Shown here piece by piece: positions 15,676 to 24,820 of a stretch of DNA of 34,637 bases. Both the position numbers and the translations under genes were made by a program. The notes beneath the pieces are model-generated. The model was not told where the DNA came from. It was given only the letters and a program-made list of their open reading frames with translations, and made no database searches. Every line of letters starts with the position of its first letter. The first letter of the stretch is position 1. This stretch comes from Acidiferrobacterales bacterium (lineage in GTDB: Bacteria; Pseudomonadota; Gammaproteobacteria; Acidiferrobacterales; SZUA-150), in assembly GCA_947258385.1 (NCBI GenBank), contig CAMYII010000078.1, positions 9,246 to 43,882 on the forward strand, in the 5' to 3' direction.

Positions 15676-16968
15676 TTACTGGATCATCAGCCTTACACGA
15701 TGCTTCGGTTTGATGGAGATCATCGAATAAAACTCAATTTCTCGATTACCGGATACCACAAAACGATACTTCTTAGCCAGACTCGCCAAGATATATACTG
15801 ACTCTGTTATCCCAAACTGTTTACCCAGGCACATGCGTGGTCCTGTACTGAAAGGGATATATGCCTTGTTGCAGAAGTTGTCATTATCCGATGAGACGAA
15901 ACGTTCCGGCAAAAACGCCTCCGGATCTTTCCAATAATTCGGATTGCGATGCAGCGTCCAGGGAACCACCCAATAGACCGCATACTTTTTGAAGAAAAAA
16001 TTACCGAATTCATGTCCCTGAATACATCTTCGCGGCAGCATCCATACCGGCGGAAAAAGCCGCAGTGTCTCTTTGATGAAATTGGCGGTGCAAGGAAGGC
16101 ATTTAGTAGTCTCTTCTATTGTGCCGTTCTCCGATGAAAAGTGGGCATGGGCTTCATGATAAATATTGGCCGCATGCCGCTCTTCCAGCGCCAACAGGTA
16201 TAAACACCAGGTCAACAGATTCGCAATCGTTGAATGCCCGGCAAAAAGCAATGTTTTTAGTTCATTCTTAAGTTGTTTTTCGCTCAACCCGGCCCTCATC
16301 GCGCGATACACACAATCGCTTCCGTTTAAGTCACTTTGCCGCGCCGACTCCATGAGAAACGCATCGAGTTGCTTGTGAACTGAGAAGATCTCCTGCTGCC
16401 GGCGCATGGGAAAATACTTAAAAACCAGCAAAATTCCTTCTTTGGTCGTAAAATCCAACTTCTCCAGTTCGGTAATCAGGCTGACGGGGCTTTCGGCTGT
16501 TTTTGATCCAAAAATAAACTGCGCCATGATATCAAAAGCCAGCTGTGTCATTTCTATCGACACATCTACGGTCTCTCCGGTACCCTTGATCTTGTCCCAT
16601 TTCTCAGTCACCCGCCTGAGTACACGAGTCACTGCGCCCCCGAGCTCATCGATATGATTGTGATTAAAATACGGTTTGACTATATCTCTAGTGACTTTCC
16701 ACGCCTGTCCCTGGTTCGTCACGAGCCCGCGACCAACTAAATTACCAAGAAGCGTATAATTCAAAACAGACTTATCAAACAAAAAATTGGTCTGCTTAAG
16801 TATGTGATAGGTAAGCTCCGGTTCATTGATCAAATACACAGGCCAAGGCGTTTTGATCCTTACACGTTCACCATGATTCAGCATGATGTTCCGCAGGAGC
16901 GGAAGCGGGTTGCGGTATAATGTCCAGAAAGGGATGGTGACGCTTTCTATATTATTCTCATTCAACAC
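15676..16968 (-). CDS. Cytochrome P450 of the NRPS cluster
   Basis: This 430-residue soluble P450 has the heme-binding loop PFSTGPRMCLG with Cys380 and the K-helix ETLR (Glu300/Arg303). The PERF motif (LPERFV) near 354 and the I-helix FAGHST (243-247) are also seen. The usual acidic residue before the I-helix Thr is Ser246 here. It has no fused reductase, so it needs external ferredoxin and reductase, which are not in the window. It starts 31 bp after the NRPS gene on the same strand and ends the operon. In known pathways, P450s next to A-T(-TE) proteins beta-hydroxylate a carrier-bound amino acid (nikkomycin NikQ, novobiocin NovI). That role here is an inference. Confidence 0.9.
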   Translation of the reverse strand: MLNENNIESVTIPFWTLYRNPLPLLRNIMLNHGERVRIKTPWPVYLINEPELTYHILKQTNFLFDKSVLNYTLLGNLVGRGLVTNQGQAWKVTRDIVKPYFNHNHIDELGGAVTRVLRRVTEKWDKIKGTGETVDVSIEMTQLAFDIMAQFIFGSKTAESPVSLITELEKLDFTTKEGILLVFKYFPMRRQQEIFSVHKQLDAFLMESARQSDLNGSDCVYRAMRAGLSEKQLKNELKTLLFAGHSTIANLLTWCLYLLALEERHAANIYHEAHAHFSSENGTIEETTKCLPCTANFIKETLRLFPPVWMLPRRCIQGHEFGNFFFKKYAVYWVVPWTLHRNPNYWKDPEAFLPERFVSSDNDNFCNKAYIPFSTGPRMCLGKQFGITESVYILASLAKKYRFVVSGNREIEFYSMISIKPKHRVRLMIQ

Positions 16969-16999
16969 TATTCGAGACTCTATATTTGATTTGATATTA

Positions 17000-19843
17000 T
17001 CAGGCCGCCTTTGCTATTTTAATCATTTCTATGATCTTGTGCGCCAGCACATTGACGTTTGGCTCAGTCAACATTGTAAAATGGTTACCGGGTACATGCA
17101 CTACATCAATCCCTTGCGTGCTGACGTTACTCCATTGCCTTTCCAGTGCAGCAGTTGCGACTGGCGAACTAGTGTTAAATAGCACGAGCTTGATGTCGCT
17201 CAACGAAAGACGATAGTTACAGACCGCAATTAGATTCTTCCTGAAGGCATCCATGAACAGTCCAAAATTTCCAGAGTCGAAGTTCCTCGGCAATAACTTA
17301 CGCCTCTTAAGCAGTTTCATAATTAATTTAAGTTGATACCCCGGCGATAATCTGTTCACCCACCAGAACGGTATCAACTTTAACCATATCGATTTCGAAC
17401 CTAGCGTCGTCTTCAGGAATTGTGAACCGATCTTGATCGCTTCCTCATGGCGGCCACCGATATCTTTATCCGTGAACCGCACACCCATGAATTGGGCTGC
17501 GACTAATTTGAGCAGATTTATGATGACTTTCCTGTCATGAAAAACATCAGCTCCGGTTTCAATATCGAATCCCTCGGCGATAAACTTTACTAGCGAAGCA
17601 AACGCCTTGTGCTCGAACTCGGCCTTGTCTTGCGGGCTAGCCGCATCCGCGGATTGTGGTGTATAGGGCAATTCGGTATCGAATAAAGCGACAAAGTGAA
17701 CACGTTCGCCGGCCTGCTGCAGACGACGGGCCACCTCAACGGCGATGATCCCCCCCATTGACCAGCCTCCCAGAACGTAGGGCCCATTTGGCTGTAGAGC
17801 GCGCAGCTCATTAATGTAATATGCCGCCAATGCCTCGACCGAGGCAATGTCGCGACCACCAAAAAGCGTCGGGTATTGCAGGCCATAAACCGTGCCGGTT
17901 GGTTCGAGCGCTACCGCGAGTCTTGCGTAAGGCAGCACATTACCCCCCGGGGGGTGCACTAACCATATTGGTACACCCGTTGACTGACTGCTCAAGGCAA
18001 CCACAGCCGATTGTTTTTCAGGAACCCTGTCACGAATCAGCTTGGCGAGACTGAAAATCGTTGGGTTACGGAGGAAGGCAGTCAGTGATATATCGACAGC
18101 AAACTGCCTCTCGATATCCGCCAATACGCTAAACACGTCCAGCGAGTCGCCTCCGACGGCAAAAAAATTGTCGTCGAGCCTGATCCCTGTTCTTCTGATT
18201 ATTTTTCCCCAAATTCGCGTAAGCCTGACCTCTGTCAACTCGTATGCCTGCTCAAATACGCTTTGAAAAAAGGGCGTGTCTTCAGCTTGTTCTTTAAAGC
18301 GCGGCAATGATTTGTAGTTGATTTTTCCGTTGGGTAAACGTGGCAGTTCGGGGAGCAGTTGGAACTGCTTTGGAAGCATGAATAGTGGAAGGCGTGCGGA
18401 CAAATATTCATATAGCCCATCACGATAATTAATACGGTCCAGCCTGTCGCCAACGAGATAGGCCGCCAATACAGATCGCCCATTCAATTCATATGCGTGA
18501 ACCACGCTCTCCTGTACAAGCGGATGTGTATTCAGATGGTTCTCGATCTCGGCAAGCTCGACACGGATACCATTAATTTTCACCTGATGATCTTTACGTC
18601 CTAAAAACTCGATATTTCCGTCATCAAGAACACGCCCATAATCCCCGGTTTTATACACAATGCCCGACGTAGCGTAGGAAGTGGGAACAAACGCCTCGCC
18701 AGTCAGGTCAGGACGATTGTAGTACCCCGGCAGTTTGAATCCCGTCGCTATACAGATTTCCCCGATCGCGCCCTGCTCAGCCGGAATCCCCTTGTCGTTC
18801 ATCAGCAATACCTCAATATCATTCATCGGTCTGCCGATCGGGATTGCCTTTCTGCGTTCATCTCCCTCCCGGACGATATAATAAAGCTTAGTCATCACCG
18901 TCTCGGAAGGCCCGTATAGGTTCACGATCTGGATACGCTTACCACATTTTTCCTGCCATTTCTTGATATCCACGGGAAGGACACGTTCCCCCGCCAACAG
19001 GATGTGGCGAACGTTTGCGAACGACTTCCGGGGCGGATTCGCCTGCAGGATTCGCCGGAACACGGTCGGGATTGTATGAACGATATTAACCCCCGATGAC
19101 TCGATCCAGGAGATCAGCTTGTTTGTGCTTAGAACGGTTTCGATGCCGTCAGGCACGCAAATTGTTGCGCCGGCGCACAACGGCGTAAAGACATCGCGCA
19201 AAAACGCGTCATAAAAGGATTGGGTAAGCTGAGTCACTCTCGTGCCGGCCTTGACCATGAATGTCTCGATCTCCCAGTTAACAAAGTGGGCAATGCCGCT
19301 GTGTGTCCCCGCGATGCCCTTGGGGGCACCCGTGGACCCAGACGAGTAATAGACATAGCATGTCTCGTCGGGATCAAGATCGACGCCGGGATCGCTCTCA
19401 TCGGAAAATGAGCCGAATTCCTTCTCATCGACGTTCACAACAGTAGTGTCAATCGATAACATTTCACCGATTTTCGAAAATTCTGCACTATATTTGTCGT
19501 CCGCCAATACGCAGGCGGGTTTGACTTCATTTAGGATGCTCGCCAGGCGATGCCTGGGGTCATGGGGATTTAGCGGGACAAAAATGTTACCGGTGCGGAC
19601 AATGCCAATCATGGCCGGAATGACCTTCAGCGGATCCATCATGAATATCGCAACAGGCTTCGCGGCCTGTATTCCCCGCTCTAATAGATAATTTCCAAAA
19701 CGATTGGACTCGGCGTTGAGCTCCCCGAAACTGGTTATACTTCCGTTCCTGTCAATAGCGACCTTATCCGGCATTTCCCCGGCAATTCGCCACAACCGGG
19801 TCGTGACCGGGAGGTGCCGCTTATCAGTGCTCCGCCTGTCCAT
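17000..19843 (-). CDS. Single-module NRPS: adenylation, carrier protein, thioesterase
   Basis: This 947-residue protein has no condensation domain. The adenylation domain (about 12-515) has YYSSGSTGAPKG (165-176), NLYGPSETVM (308-317), YKTGDYGRV and the A10 Lys in LPNGKINYKSLP. Its pocket loop SFYDAFLRD has Asp212 at the position that binds the alpha-amino group, so an amino acid substrate is likely. The carrier domain (about 530-605) has FFAVGGDSL with Ser567 for phosphopantetheine. The thioesterase (about 625-947) has GGWSMGG (Ser695), Asp in ALFDTE and His921 in PGNHFTML. The start overlaps the asparagine synthase stop by one base (TGATG). It probably loads one amino acid, presents it for tailoring and releases it; the product is unknown. 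Confidence 0.92.
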   Translation of the reverse strand: MDRRSTDKRHLPVTTRLWRIAGEMPDKVAIDRNGSITSFGELNAESNRFGNYLLERGIQAAKPVAIFMMDPLKVIPAMIGIVRTGNIFVPLNPHDPRHRLASILNEVKPACVLADDKYSAEFSKIGEMLSIDTTVVNVDEKEFGSFSDESDPGVDLDPDETCYVYYSSGSTGAPKGIAGTHSGIAHFVNWEIETFMVKAGTRVTQLTQSFYDAFLRDVFTPLCAGATICVPDGIETVLSTNKLISWIESSGVNIVHTIPTVFRRILQANPPRKSFANVRHILLAGERVLPVDIKKWQEKCGKRIQIVNLYGPSETVMTKLYYIVREGDERRKAIPIGRPMNDIEVLLMNDKGIPAEQGAIGEICIATGFKLPGYYNRPDLTGEAFVPTSYATSGIVYKTGDYGRVLDDGNIEFLGRKDHQVKINGIRVELAEIENHLNTHPLVQESVVHAYELNGRSVLAAYLVGDRLDRINYRDGLYEYLSARLPLFMLPKQFQLLPELPRLPNGKINYKSLPRFKEQAEDTPFFQSVFEQAYELTEVRLTRIWGKIIRRTGIRLDDNFFAVGGDSLDVFSVLADIERQFAVDISLTAFLRNPTIFSLAKLIRDRVPEKQSAVVALSSQSTGVPIWLVHPPGGNVLPYARLAVALEPTGTVYGLQYPTLFGGRDIASVEALAAYYINELRALQPNGPYVLGGWSMGGIIAVEVARRLQQAGERVHFVALFDTELPYTPQSADAASPQDKAEFEHKAFASLVKFIAEGFDIETGADVFHDRKVIINLLKLVAAQFMGVRFTDKDIGGRHEEAIKIGSQFLKTTLGSKSIWLKLIPFWWVNRLSPGYQLKLIMKLLKRRKLLPRNFDSGNFGLFMDAFRKNLIAVCNYRLSLSDIKLVLFNTSSPVATAALERQWSNVSTQGIDVVHVPGNHFTMLTEPNVNVLAHKIIEMIKIAKAA

Positions 19844-21705
19844 CAGTCAAACACCGGCATATCGAATTCTTCAAGAAAAATGCCAAATGTAAGCACAACC
19901 ATTAGAAGGTCGTCTTCATAAGGAATGTCGAGACTGAATCCCGGCCGGGAATACCGCTCCCTCAAGTATCCGATGCTATCGGGATCAAAATAACCCTGGC
20001 GCTTGATCTGATTATAAGACAGCATGTCGTTAATCCATTCGATATTTAACTTTAGCAAATAAGGGCTGCCCGGCGCACGGAAACCGAATTTTTGACGCCT
20101 GCAAATCTCCGCGGGCAGTCTATTCTGGCCGATCCGCCTGAGTATATATTTCTCTTCGCCATTTCTGATCTTCAGATGCAGCGGAACAGTCGCGGCGAAT
20201 TCCACTAGCTCAATGTCTAAAAAGGGATAACGCATCTCTACTGAGTTGGCCATCCCCATTCTGTCACCGTGATCGGTGAGAAGGTGGTCACTCAAACGCA
20301 GCTTAAAATCCAGATATGAGCGTTTATCATTGCTGCCGCGCCCCGCCAGATAGCGCTTATCAACAATATCGAAATTGGTACAATTAAACTCCTCAAACAG
20401 CGGGCTCAACGATTTTGAATACAAGGACGATCTCAATGCCTTATGTTCCGTGTAAATCTTCTCATAAAAAAAATTCCTGTCGCCCCACAATTTTTCTCTG
20501 CACTCCTCCTCCAGCGCCTGACCTAATATATCAACGTTATCAAAGTTTATGCGTTGGTCATCAAGCCGGTATCCCACATATCCCGCGAAAAGCTCATCCG
20601 CGCCCTCCCCTGACAACACCACGCTAACACCGCTGTCCTTGACCAATCTGGACAGCGCCATCGAGCAGATGTTGTATGACTCCTTTACGGCGCACTCGCT
20701 GTGATACACCATTTTTCTTAGTTGCTCATATGACTGACTTAGATCAAACCGTAAATCGGCATGGTTCGACTTTGCCTGCCTGGTCATCAGCGTTTGATAA
20801 TGCGATTCATCCTGGTCCCTGTCAGGAAACGACACCGAAAACGAAGTTAGCTTTTGTGGCGGCTGGAAATCGCCAATGTAGGATAGAATCAATGATGAAT
20901 CCAATCCTCCGCTTAAATAGCTGCCGACCGGGACATCGGACTGCAGCCGATATCTAACTGAGCTTTTCAATAACTCATCGAGCCTGTCGACATATTCGAC
21001 ATCTGGTCTTGACGCCGGATATTCCACCGGATAGCTCAAGTCCCAATATTTACGCAAGGTAATTGTGCCCCCGGTAACACGGATACAGTGCCCGCTGGGC
21101 AGGCTGCTTATGCCTTCAAAGAGCGTCCATGGACTGATCAGACCGGGAAACGTGAACAGCTGATCGAGCCCGGTAAGGTCAACGCGTCGCTTTACCGATG
21201 GATGTTTCAATATGCTTTTGATTTCGGAAGCAAACACCAGATAATCGTCTGCGACAGCGTAATAAAGGGGGCAAATACCAAACTGATCACGGGCCAGGTA
21301 CAGTTCATCTTTTTTCTTGTCGTAAATAACAAATGCAAACTGTCCGTTTATCCGACTAATAAAATCGATACCTTGCTCCTGATACAGGTAAATCAATACT
21401 TCCACGTCAGTTTTTGTTTTGAATGCTATGTTCTTGTTTTTTAGCTCCTGCCTTAATTCCTGATAATTATATATTTCGCCATTACATAGCAATACAATCG
21501 ACTTGTCTTCAGAATAAAGCGGCTGGTCTCCTGTAAATAAATCGATGATTTTCAGTCTGCGAAATGCCAAGGCGATGGATTTATTTACATAGAAACCGGA
21601 CGAGTCAGGCCCTCGATGAATGAGAACCTGACTCATGGACTCAATCACAGAGCGTTCCACCCTTCGGTCTCGCTTTAGATCAATGTAACCCGCAATGCCA
21701 CACAT
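19843..21705 (-). CDS. asnB: Asparagine synthase (glutamine-hydrolysing), NRPS-linked
   Basis: This 620-residue class II amidotransferase has an N-terminal glutaminase domain with the catalytic Cys2 (MCGIAGY), RGPDSSG (31-37) and NGEIYN. The synthetase domain has the PP-loop SGGLDSS (265-271) and SGEGADELFAGY. Both active sites look intact, unlike beta-lactam synthetase homologues that lose Cys2. It uses ATP and glutamine to amidate a carboxylate. It is translationally coupled to the NRPS gene, which points to a role in making the amino acid substrate or amidating the product. A housekeeping role in asparagine synthesis cannot be excluded. Confidence 0.92.
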   Translation of the reverse strand: MCGIAGYIDLKRDRRVERSVIESMSQVLIHRGPDSSGFYVNKSIALAFRRLKIIDLFTGDQPLYSEDKSIVLLCNGEIYNYQELRQELKNKNIAFKTKTDVEVLIYLYQEQGIDFISRINGQFAFVIYDKKKDELYLARDQFGICPLYYAVADDYLVFASEIKSILKHPSVKRRVDLTGLDQLFTFPGLISPWTLFEGISSLPSGHCIRVTGGTITLRKYWDLSYPVEYPASRPDVEYVDRLDELLKSSVRYRLQSDVPVGSYLSGGLDSSLILSYIGDFQPPQKLTSFSVSFPDRDQDESHYQTLMTRQAKSNHADLRFDLSQSYEQLRKMVYHSECAVKESYNICSMALSRLVKDSGVSVVLSGEGADELFAGYVGYRLDDQRINFDNVDILGQALEEECREKLWGDRNFFYEKIYTEHKALRSSLYSKSLSPLFEEFNCTNFDIVDKRYLAGRGSNDKRSYLDFKLRLSDHLLTDHGDRMGMANSVEMRYPFLDIELVEFAATVPLHLKIRNGEEKYILRRIGQNRLPAEICRRQKFGFRAPGSPYLLKLNIEWINDMLSYNQIKRQGYFDPDSIGYLRERYSRPGFSLDIPYEDDLLMVVLTFGIFLEEFDMPVFD

Positions 21706-21756
21706 ACGTTTCAGGTAACTAGCGCCTTAGTATTATGAAACAACCCGGGCGGATTA

Positions 21757-22176
21757 TCATTCGACAAAACTTCTCACATGTTCAAGCTGTTGGACCCAAC
21801 CCGCCAAATAGCTTTGATCGGCGGTGAACTCACCGGACAGGATCGGCGTTTCCCAACCGAGCCCGGCCGCCAGACGGTAGCGTCCTTGCAGCGTACCCCG
21901 CAAATCCAGCGAGAGCCCGAACTCAATGTTTCCCTCATAGTTTTCCCAGGAAATATCGGCGTCTTTGGCAACAAGCGCATGGTCAAGACTTTGCATCTCA
22001 TTAATCAGTGCTTCTAATTCCGATCCGAGCATCGAAAACGCGTAGGTACCGGTAAAAGGTCCGGCGTTAACGTTGGCGAAAACTGAAAGCCATCCTTCTT
22101 CATCAGGGCGGAAAAACTTCAATCGAAGATCCAATCCTTCGACCTTAATCTGAAACTCTTGCATATTAGCTGACAT
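21757..22176 (-). CDS. WapI-immunity-like small soluble protein
   Basis: This 139-residue acidic, beta-rich protein has no signal or membrane segment. The layout is EFQIKVEGLDLRLKFF, GWLSVFANVNAGPFTGTY, a helix with LGSELEALINEMQSLDHAL, and paired strands up to GRYRLAAG. It recalls small WapI-family (DUF6228-like) immunity proteins, but the match is by pattern only. It begins 54 bp after the small frame at 22231-22374 and ends 51 bp before asnB, so it could be co-transcribed with the cluster. No toxin gene is adjacent. Start MSAN is used; MQEF four codons on is possible. Confidence 0.6.
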   Translation of the reverse strand: MSANMQEFQIKVEGLDLRLKFFRPDEEGWLSVFANVNAGPFTGTYAFSMLGSELEALINEMQSLDHALVAKDADISWENYEGNIEFGLSLDLRGTLQGRYRLAAGLGWETPILSGEFTADQSYLAGWVQQLEHVRSFVE

Positions 22177-22230
22177 AAAAATCGTCCCACGGATTAAGTA
22201 TCACAATACCGAGGCCTTCTCCGGGATGGA

Positions 22231-22374
22231 TTAGCGTTGCCGAATCCGGAAAAAGATGCCGCCACCGTCTTCTTCGGACTCTTCTACCCAACTACTGGGT
22301 ATCTGGAATCGCACGATACCACCCCGATAATTGATTTGCTTCGTCTCGTGGTTCACTGTATTGTCATCTGACAT
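22231..22374 (-). pseudogene. Short N-terminal fragment of a DcrB/PsbP-like protein, probably frameshifted
   Basis: A 47-codon frame with a good GGAG site begins MSDDNTVNHETKQ and continues INYRGGIVRFQIPSSWVEES. This resembles the start of small proteins where R-G-G-x-V-x-F-x-I-P-x-x-W-x-E-E is followed by a Gly-rich turn and F-Y-E-D-x-P-D-S-x-T-L. Here the frame stops soon after the GGGIFF turn. The expected PDSATL text occurs in another frame just past a T5 run near 22250, and that frame stays open to a TAA at about 22167. A one- or two-base frameshift is the simple explanation. The family match is by pattern only. Confidence 0.45.
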
Positions 22375-22639
22375 ATGACTCCACCGCTATGGCCGGTGTA
22401 TTGAACGGTTCTCCGGTTAAAGTATAAGACATTTTTCTGTTCACTTTGTCCCTGTTTGTGCGATGTGATGCGGCCGCACCACCGATCGAGGACCAAATCC
22501 AACAAAGGATTTTACACCCGTAAGCGTCCGCCGCAACGCCCGGTCCGTCCGGCCAGCAGTTCCCGGCGCAGCGAAGCAAGCGCGGTTTCTGCACACGGAT
22601 TTAACGGATCCGGGGTTGTTTTTGAATTGGCGTTGGCGT

Positions 22640-22716
22640 GATGAAACCTCCTTTCATGCAAAAAGGTTTTTTCAGCCCACAAAAAGAGTGCCCCCGCATA
22701 TCGGCTTGCAGGCACA
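22640..22716 (-). promoter_or_regulatory. Leader-like element 1: hairpin, T run, shielded ribosome binding site
   Basis: On the minus strand a weak hairpin (GTGCC at 22711-22715 with GGCAC at 22688-22692) is followed by a T5 run. Then come GTGGGC, AAAAAACC and an AAAGGAGG site whose GGTTT can pair with the upstream AAACC. The same order occurs upstream of the XRE pseudogene at 31405-31483. Here no start codon follows at the expected place (ATC ACG CCA), so the downstream gene is decayed. Confidence 0.5.
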
Positions 22717-22735
22717 ACCCCAGTCGGTCTATAGT
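22706..22735 (+). promoter_or_regulatory. Candidate promoter of the prp operon
   Basis: TTGCAG at 22706-22711, an 18-bp spacer and TATAGT at 22730-22735 lie about 80 bp upstream of the prpE start. The match to sigma-70 is reasonable but unproven. Confidence 0.45.
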
Positions 22736-22815
22736 AAAAGCCCGCCAGACACGCACCCTGCGCGGGTTGCGGTAAGCTCCACTTCGATGTCCCACTCCAA
22801 CAAACCGGGGAGCAT

Positions 22816-24720
22816 ATGGCACACGATAGCGCGGCTGTTTACCTTCGCTCGATTAAGGAGCCCGAGACGTTCTGGGCACAGGCGGCTGAAGACCTGCACT
22901 GGGAGCGCAAATGGCAGCGGGTCCTGGATGACACGCACAAACCCCTGTACCGCTGGTTCACCGGCGGCCTGTTCAATACCTGTTACAACGCCCTCGACCG
23001 CCATATCGAAAATGGCCGGGGCGAGCAAGCGGCGCTGATCTACGACAGTCCGGTGACCGGCACGTTTAAGACCTACACGTACCGCGAATTGCGCGGCGAA
23101 GTCGCGTGTTTCGCCGGGGCGCTTAAGCGCCAGGGCATCGACAGGAGCGACCGTGTAATCATTTATATGCCGATGGTGCCCGAGACCGTCATCGCCATGC
23201 TGGCATGCGCCCGTATCGGAGCGGTGCACTCTGTGGTGTTCGGCGGTTTCGCCGCGAACGAGCTCGCCAAACGCATCAATGACGCCGAACCAAAGCTTGT
23301 GGTCTCCACTTCATGCGGCATCGAACCGGGCAAAGTAGTGCACTACAAACCGCTGCTTGACGAGGCCATCAACATCGCGACCACCAAACCGGCGCGCTGC
23401 ATCATTCTGCAACGGCCGCAGGCGCATGCCACAATGATCAAAGGCCGCGATATCGACTGGCACGACGCCCTGGAGGACGCACAACCGGCGGACTGCGTGC
23501 CGGTCGCGAGTACCGATCCACTCTATATTCTGTATACCTCAGGCTCCACCGGTTTTCCCAAGGGCGTGGTGCGCGACAACGGCGGGCATGCAGTGGCCCT
23601 TAAATGGAGCATGAAACATGTCTACGGGATGGAACCGGGGGATGTCTACTGGGCGGCCTCGGATGTCGGTTGGGTTGTCGGCCACTCTTATATCGTCTAC
23701 GGACCGTTGTTGCACGGCTGCACCACCATCCTGTATGAAGGCAAACCCGTGGGCACCCCTGACCCAGGCGCCTTCTGGCGCGTGTGCTCACAGCACGACG
23801 TGCGTGTCCTGTTCACCGCGCCGACGGCATTCCGCGCCATCAAGCGCGAAGATCCACAGGGCGATTACATCAAAAAATATGACCTCTCCGGTTTTCGTGC
23901 CCTGTTCTTGGCGGGCGAACGCTGTGATCCCGACACCTTACAATGGGCGGAGCAGCGATTGGGCGTGCCCGTGATCGATCATTGGTGGCAGACGGAGACC
24001 GGGTGGGCAATCGCAGCCAATTGTCTGGGTATCGAAAGACTCCCGGTCAAACCGGGTTCGGCAACCAGGCCTGTCCCCGGTTATAAAGTGCAGGTACTCG
24101 ACGAGGCCGGCCACACCGTTGCGAACAACAAGATTGGAAGCATTGCCATTAAACTGCCGTTACCGCCGGGCAGCCTGACAACCATGTGGAAAAACGACCA
24201 GGGATACAAGAAGTACTATCTCGATCCCTATCCCGGCTATTACCTGACGGGTGATGCGGGCTACATGGATGAGGACGGCTACTTGTGGATCATGAGCCGC
24301 ACCGACGATATCATCAACGTCGCCGGCCACCGCCTGTCCACCGGTGCGATTGAGGAAGTGCTGGCCTCGCATCCCGACGTCGCCGAGTGCGCCGTCATCG
24401 GCGCCGCCGATGAGCTCAAGGGGCAACTCCCGGTTGGGCTCATTGTACTCAAGGCCGGTGTCGACCGTCCGCACGCCGACATCGTCGCCGACGTGGTACG
24501 GAACGTGCGCGAGACGGTCGGGCCCGTGGCCGCGTTCAAACAGGCGGTCGTGGTCAAACGCCTGCCGAAGACGCGCTCGGGTAAAATACTGCGTGGCACC
24601 ATGAAACGTATCGCCGACGCGGCGGAGTATCAAATACCACCAACCATCGATGACCCGGCTATTCTGGACGAGATCACGGAGGCGCTGGGGCAGTTGGGGT
24701 ATGGCCGGCACGAAAGATAA
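22816..24720 (+). CDS. prpE: Propionyl-CoA synthetase
   Basis: This 634-residue acyl-CoA synthetase of the acetyl/propionyl type activates propionate to propionyl-CoA with ATP and CoA. Signs: an N-terminal ACS domain (FNTCYNALDRHIENG), the P-loop YTSGSTGFPKG, WWQTETGW in the acyl pocket region, YLTGDAGYMDEDGYLWIMSR, and the C-terminal Lys motif PKTRSGKILRGTMK that is acetylated in homologues. The Phe/Trp-rich WAASDVGWVVGHSYIVYGPLL stretch fits PrpE. The length is normal. GGGGAG lies three bases before the ATG, a tight spacing. It leads the prpBCD genes by 100 bp. Confidence 0.88.
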   Translation: MAHDSAAVYLRSIKEPETFWAQAAEDLHWERKWQRVLDDTHKPLYRWFTGGLFNTCYNALDRHIENGRGEQAALIYDSPVTGTFKTYTYRELRGEVACFAGALKRQGIDRSDRVIIYMPMVPETVIAMLACARIGAVHSVVFGGFAANELAKRINDAEPKLVVSTSCGIEPGKVVHYKPLLDEAINIATTKPARCIILQRPQAHATMIKGRDIDWHDALEDAQPADCVPVASTDPLYILYTSGSTGFPKGVVRDNGGHAVALKWSMKHVYGMEPGDVYWAASDVGWVVGHSYIVYGPLLHGCTTILYEGKPVGTPDPGAFWRVCSQHDVRVLFTAPTAFRAIKREDPQGDYIKKYDLSGFRALFLAGERCDPDTLQWAEQRLGVPVIDHWWQTETGWAIAANCLGIERLPVKPGSATRPVPGYKVQVLDEAGHTVANNKIGSIAIKLPLPPGSLTTMWKNDQGYKKYYLDPYPGYYLTGDAGYMDEDGYLWIMSRTDDIINVAGHRLSTGAIEEVLASHPDVAECAVIGAADELKGQLPVGLIVLKAGVDRPHADIVADVVRNVRETVGPVAAFKQAVVVKRLPKTRSGKILRGTMKRIADAAEYQIPPTIDDPAILDEITEALGQLGYGRHER

Positions 24721-24732
24721 CTTAATACTGAC

Positions 24733-24744
24733 AGATACGTATCT
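24733..24744. promoter_or_regulatory. 12-bp palindrome upstream of prpB, possible operator
   Basis: AGATACGTATCT is a perfect palindrome in the 100-bp gap between prpE and prpB. No regulator gene (PrpR or GntR type) is in the window, so the binding protein is unknown. Confidence 0.35.
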
Positions 24745-24820
24745 CTCACACGCATCCTGTCTCCATGCGCCTAAGGGATACGGCGGTTTACAGCATGCGG
24801 ACTATTGAAAGTTTGTCGCA

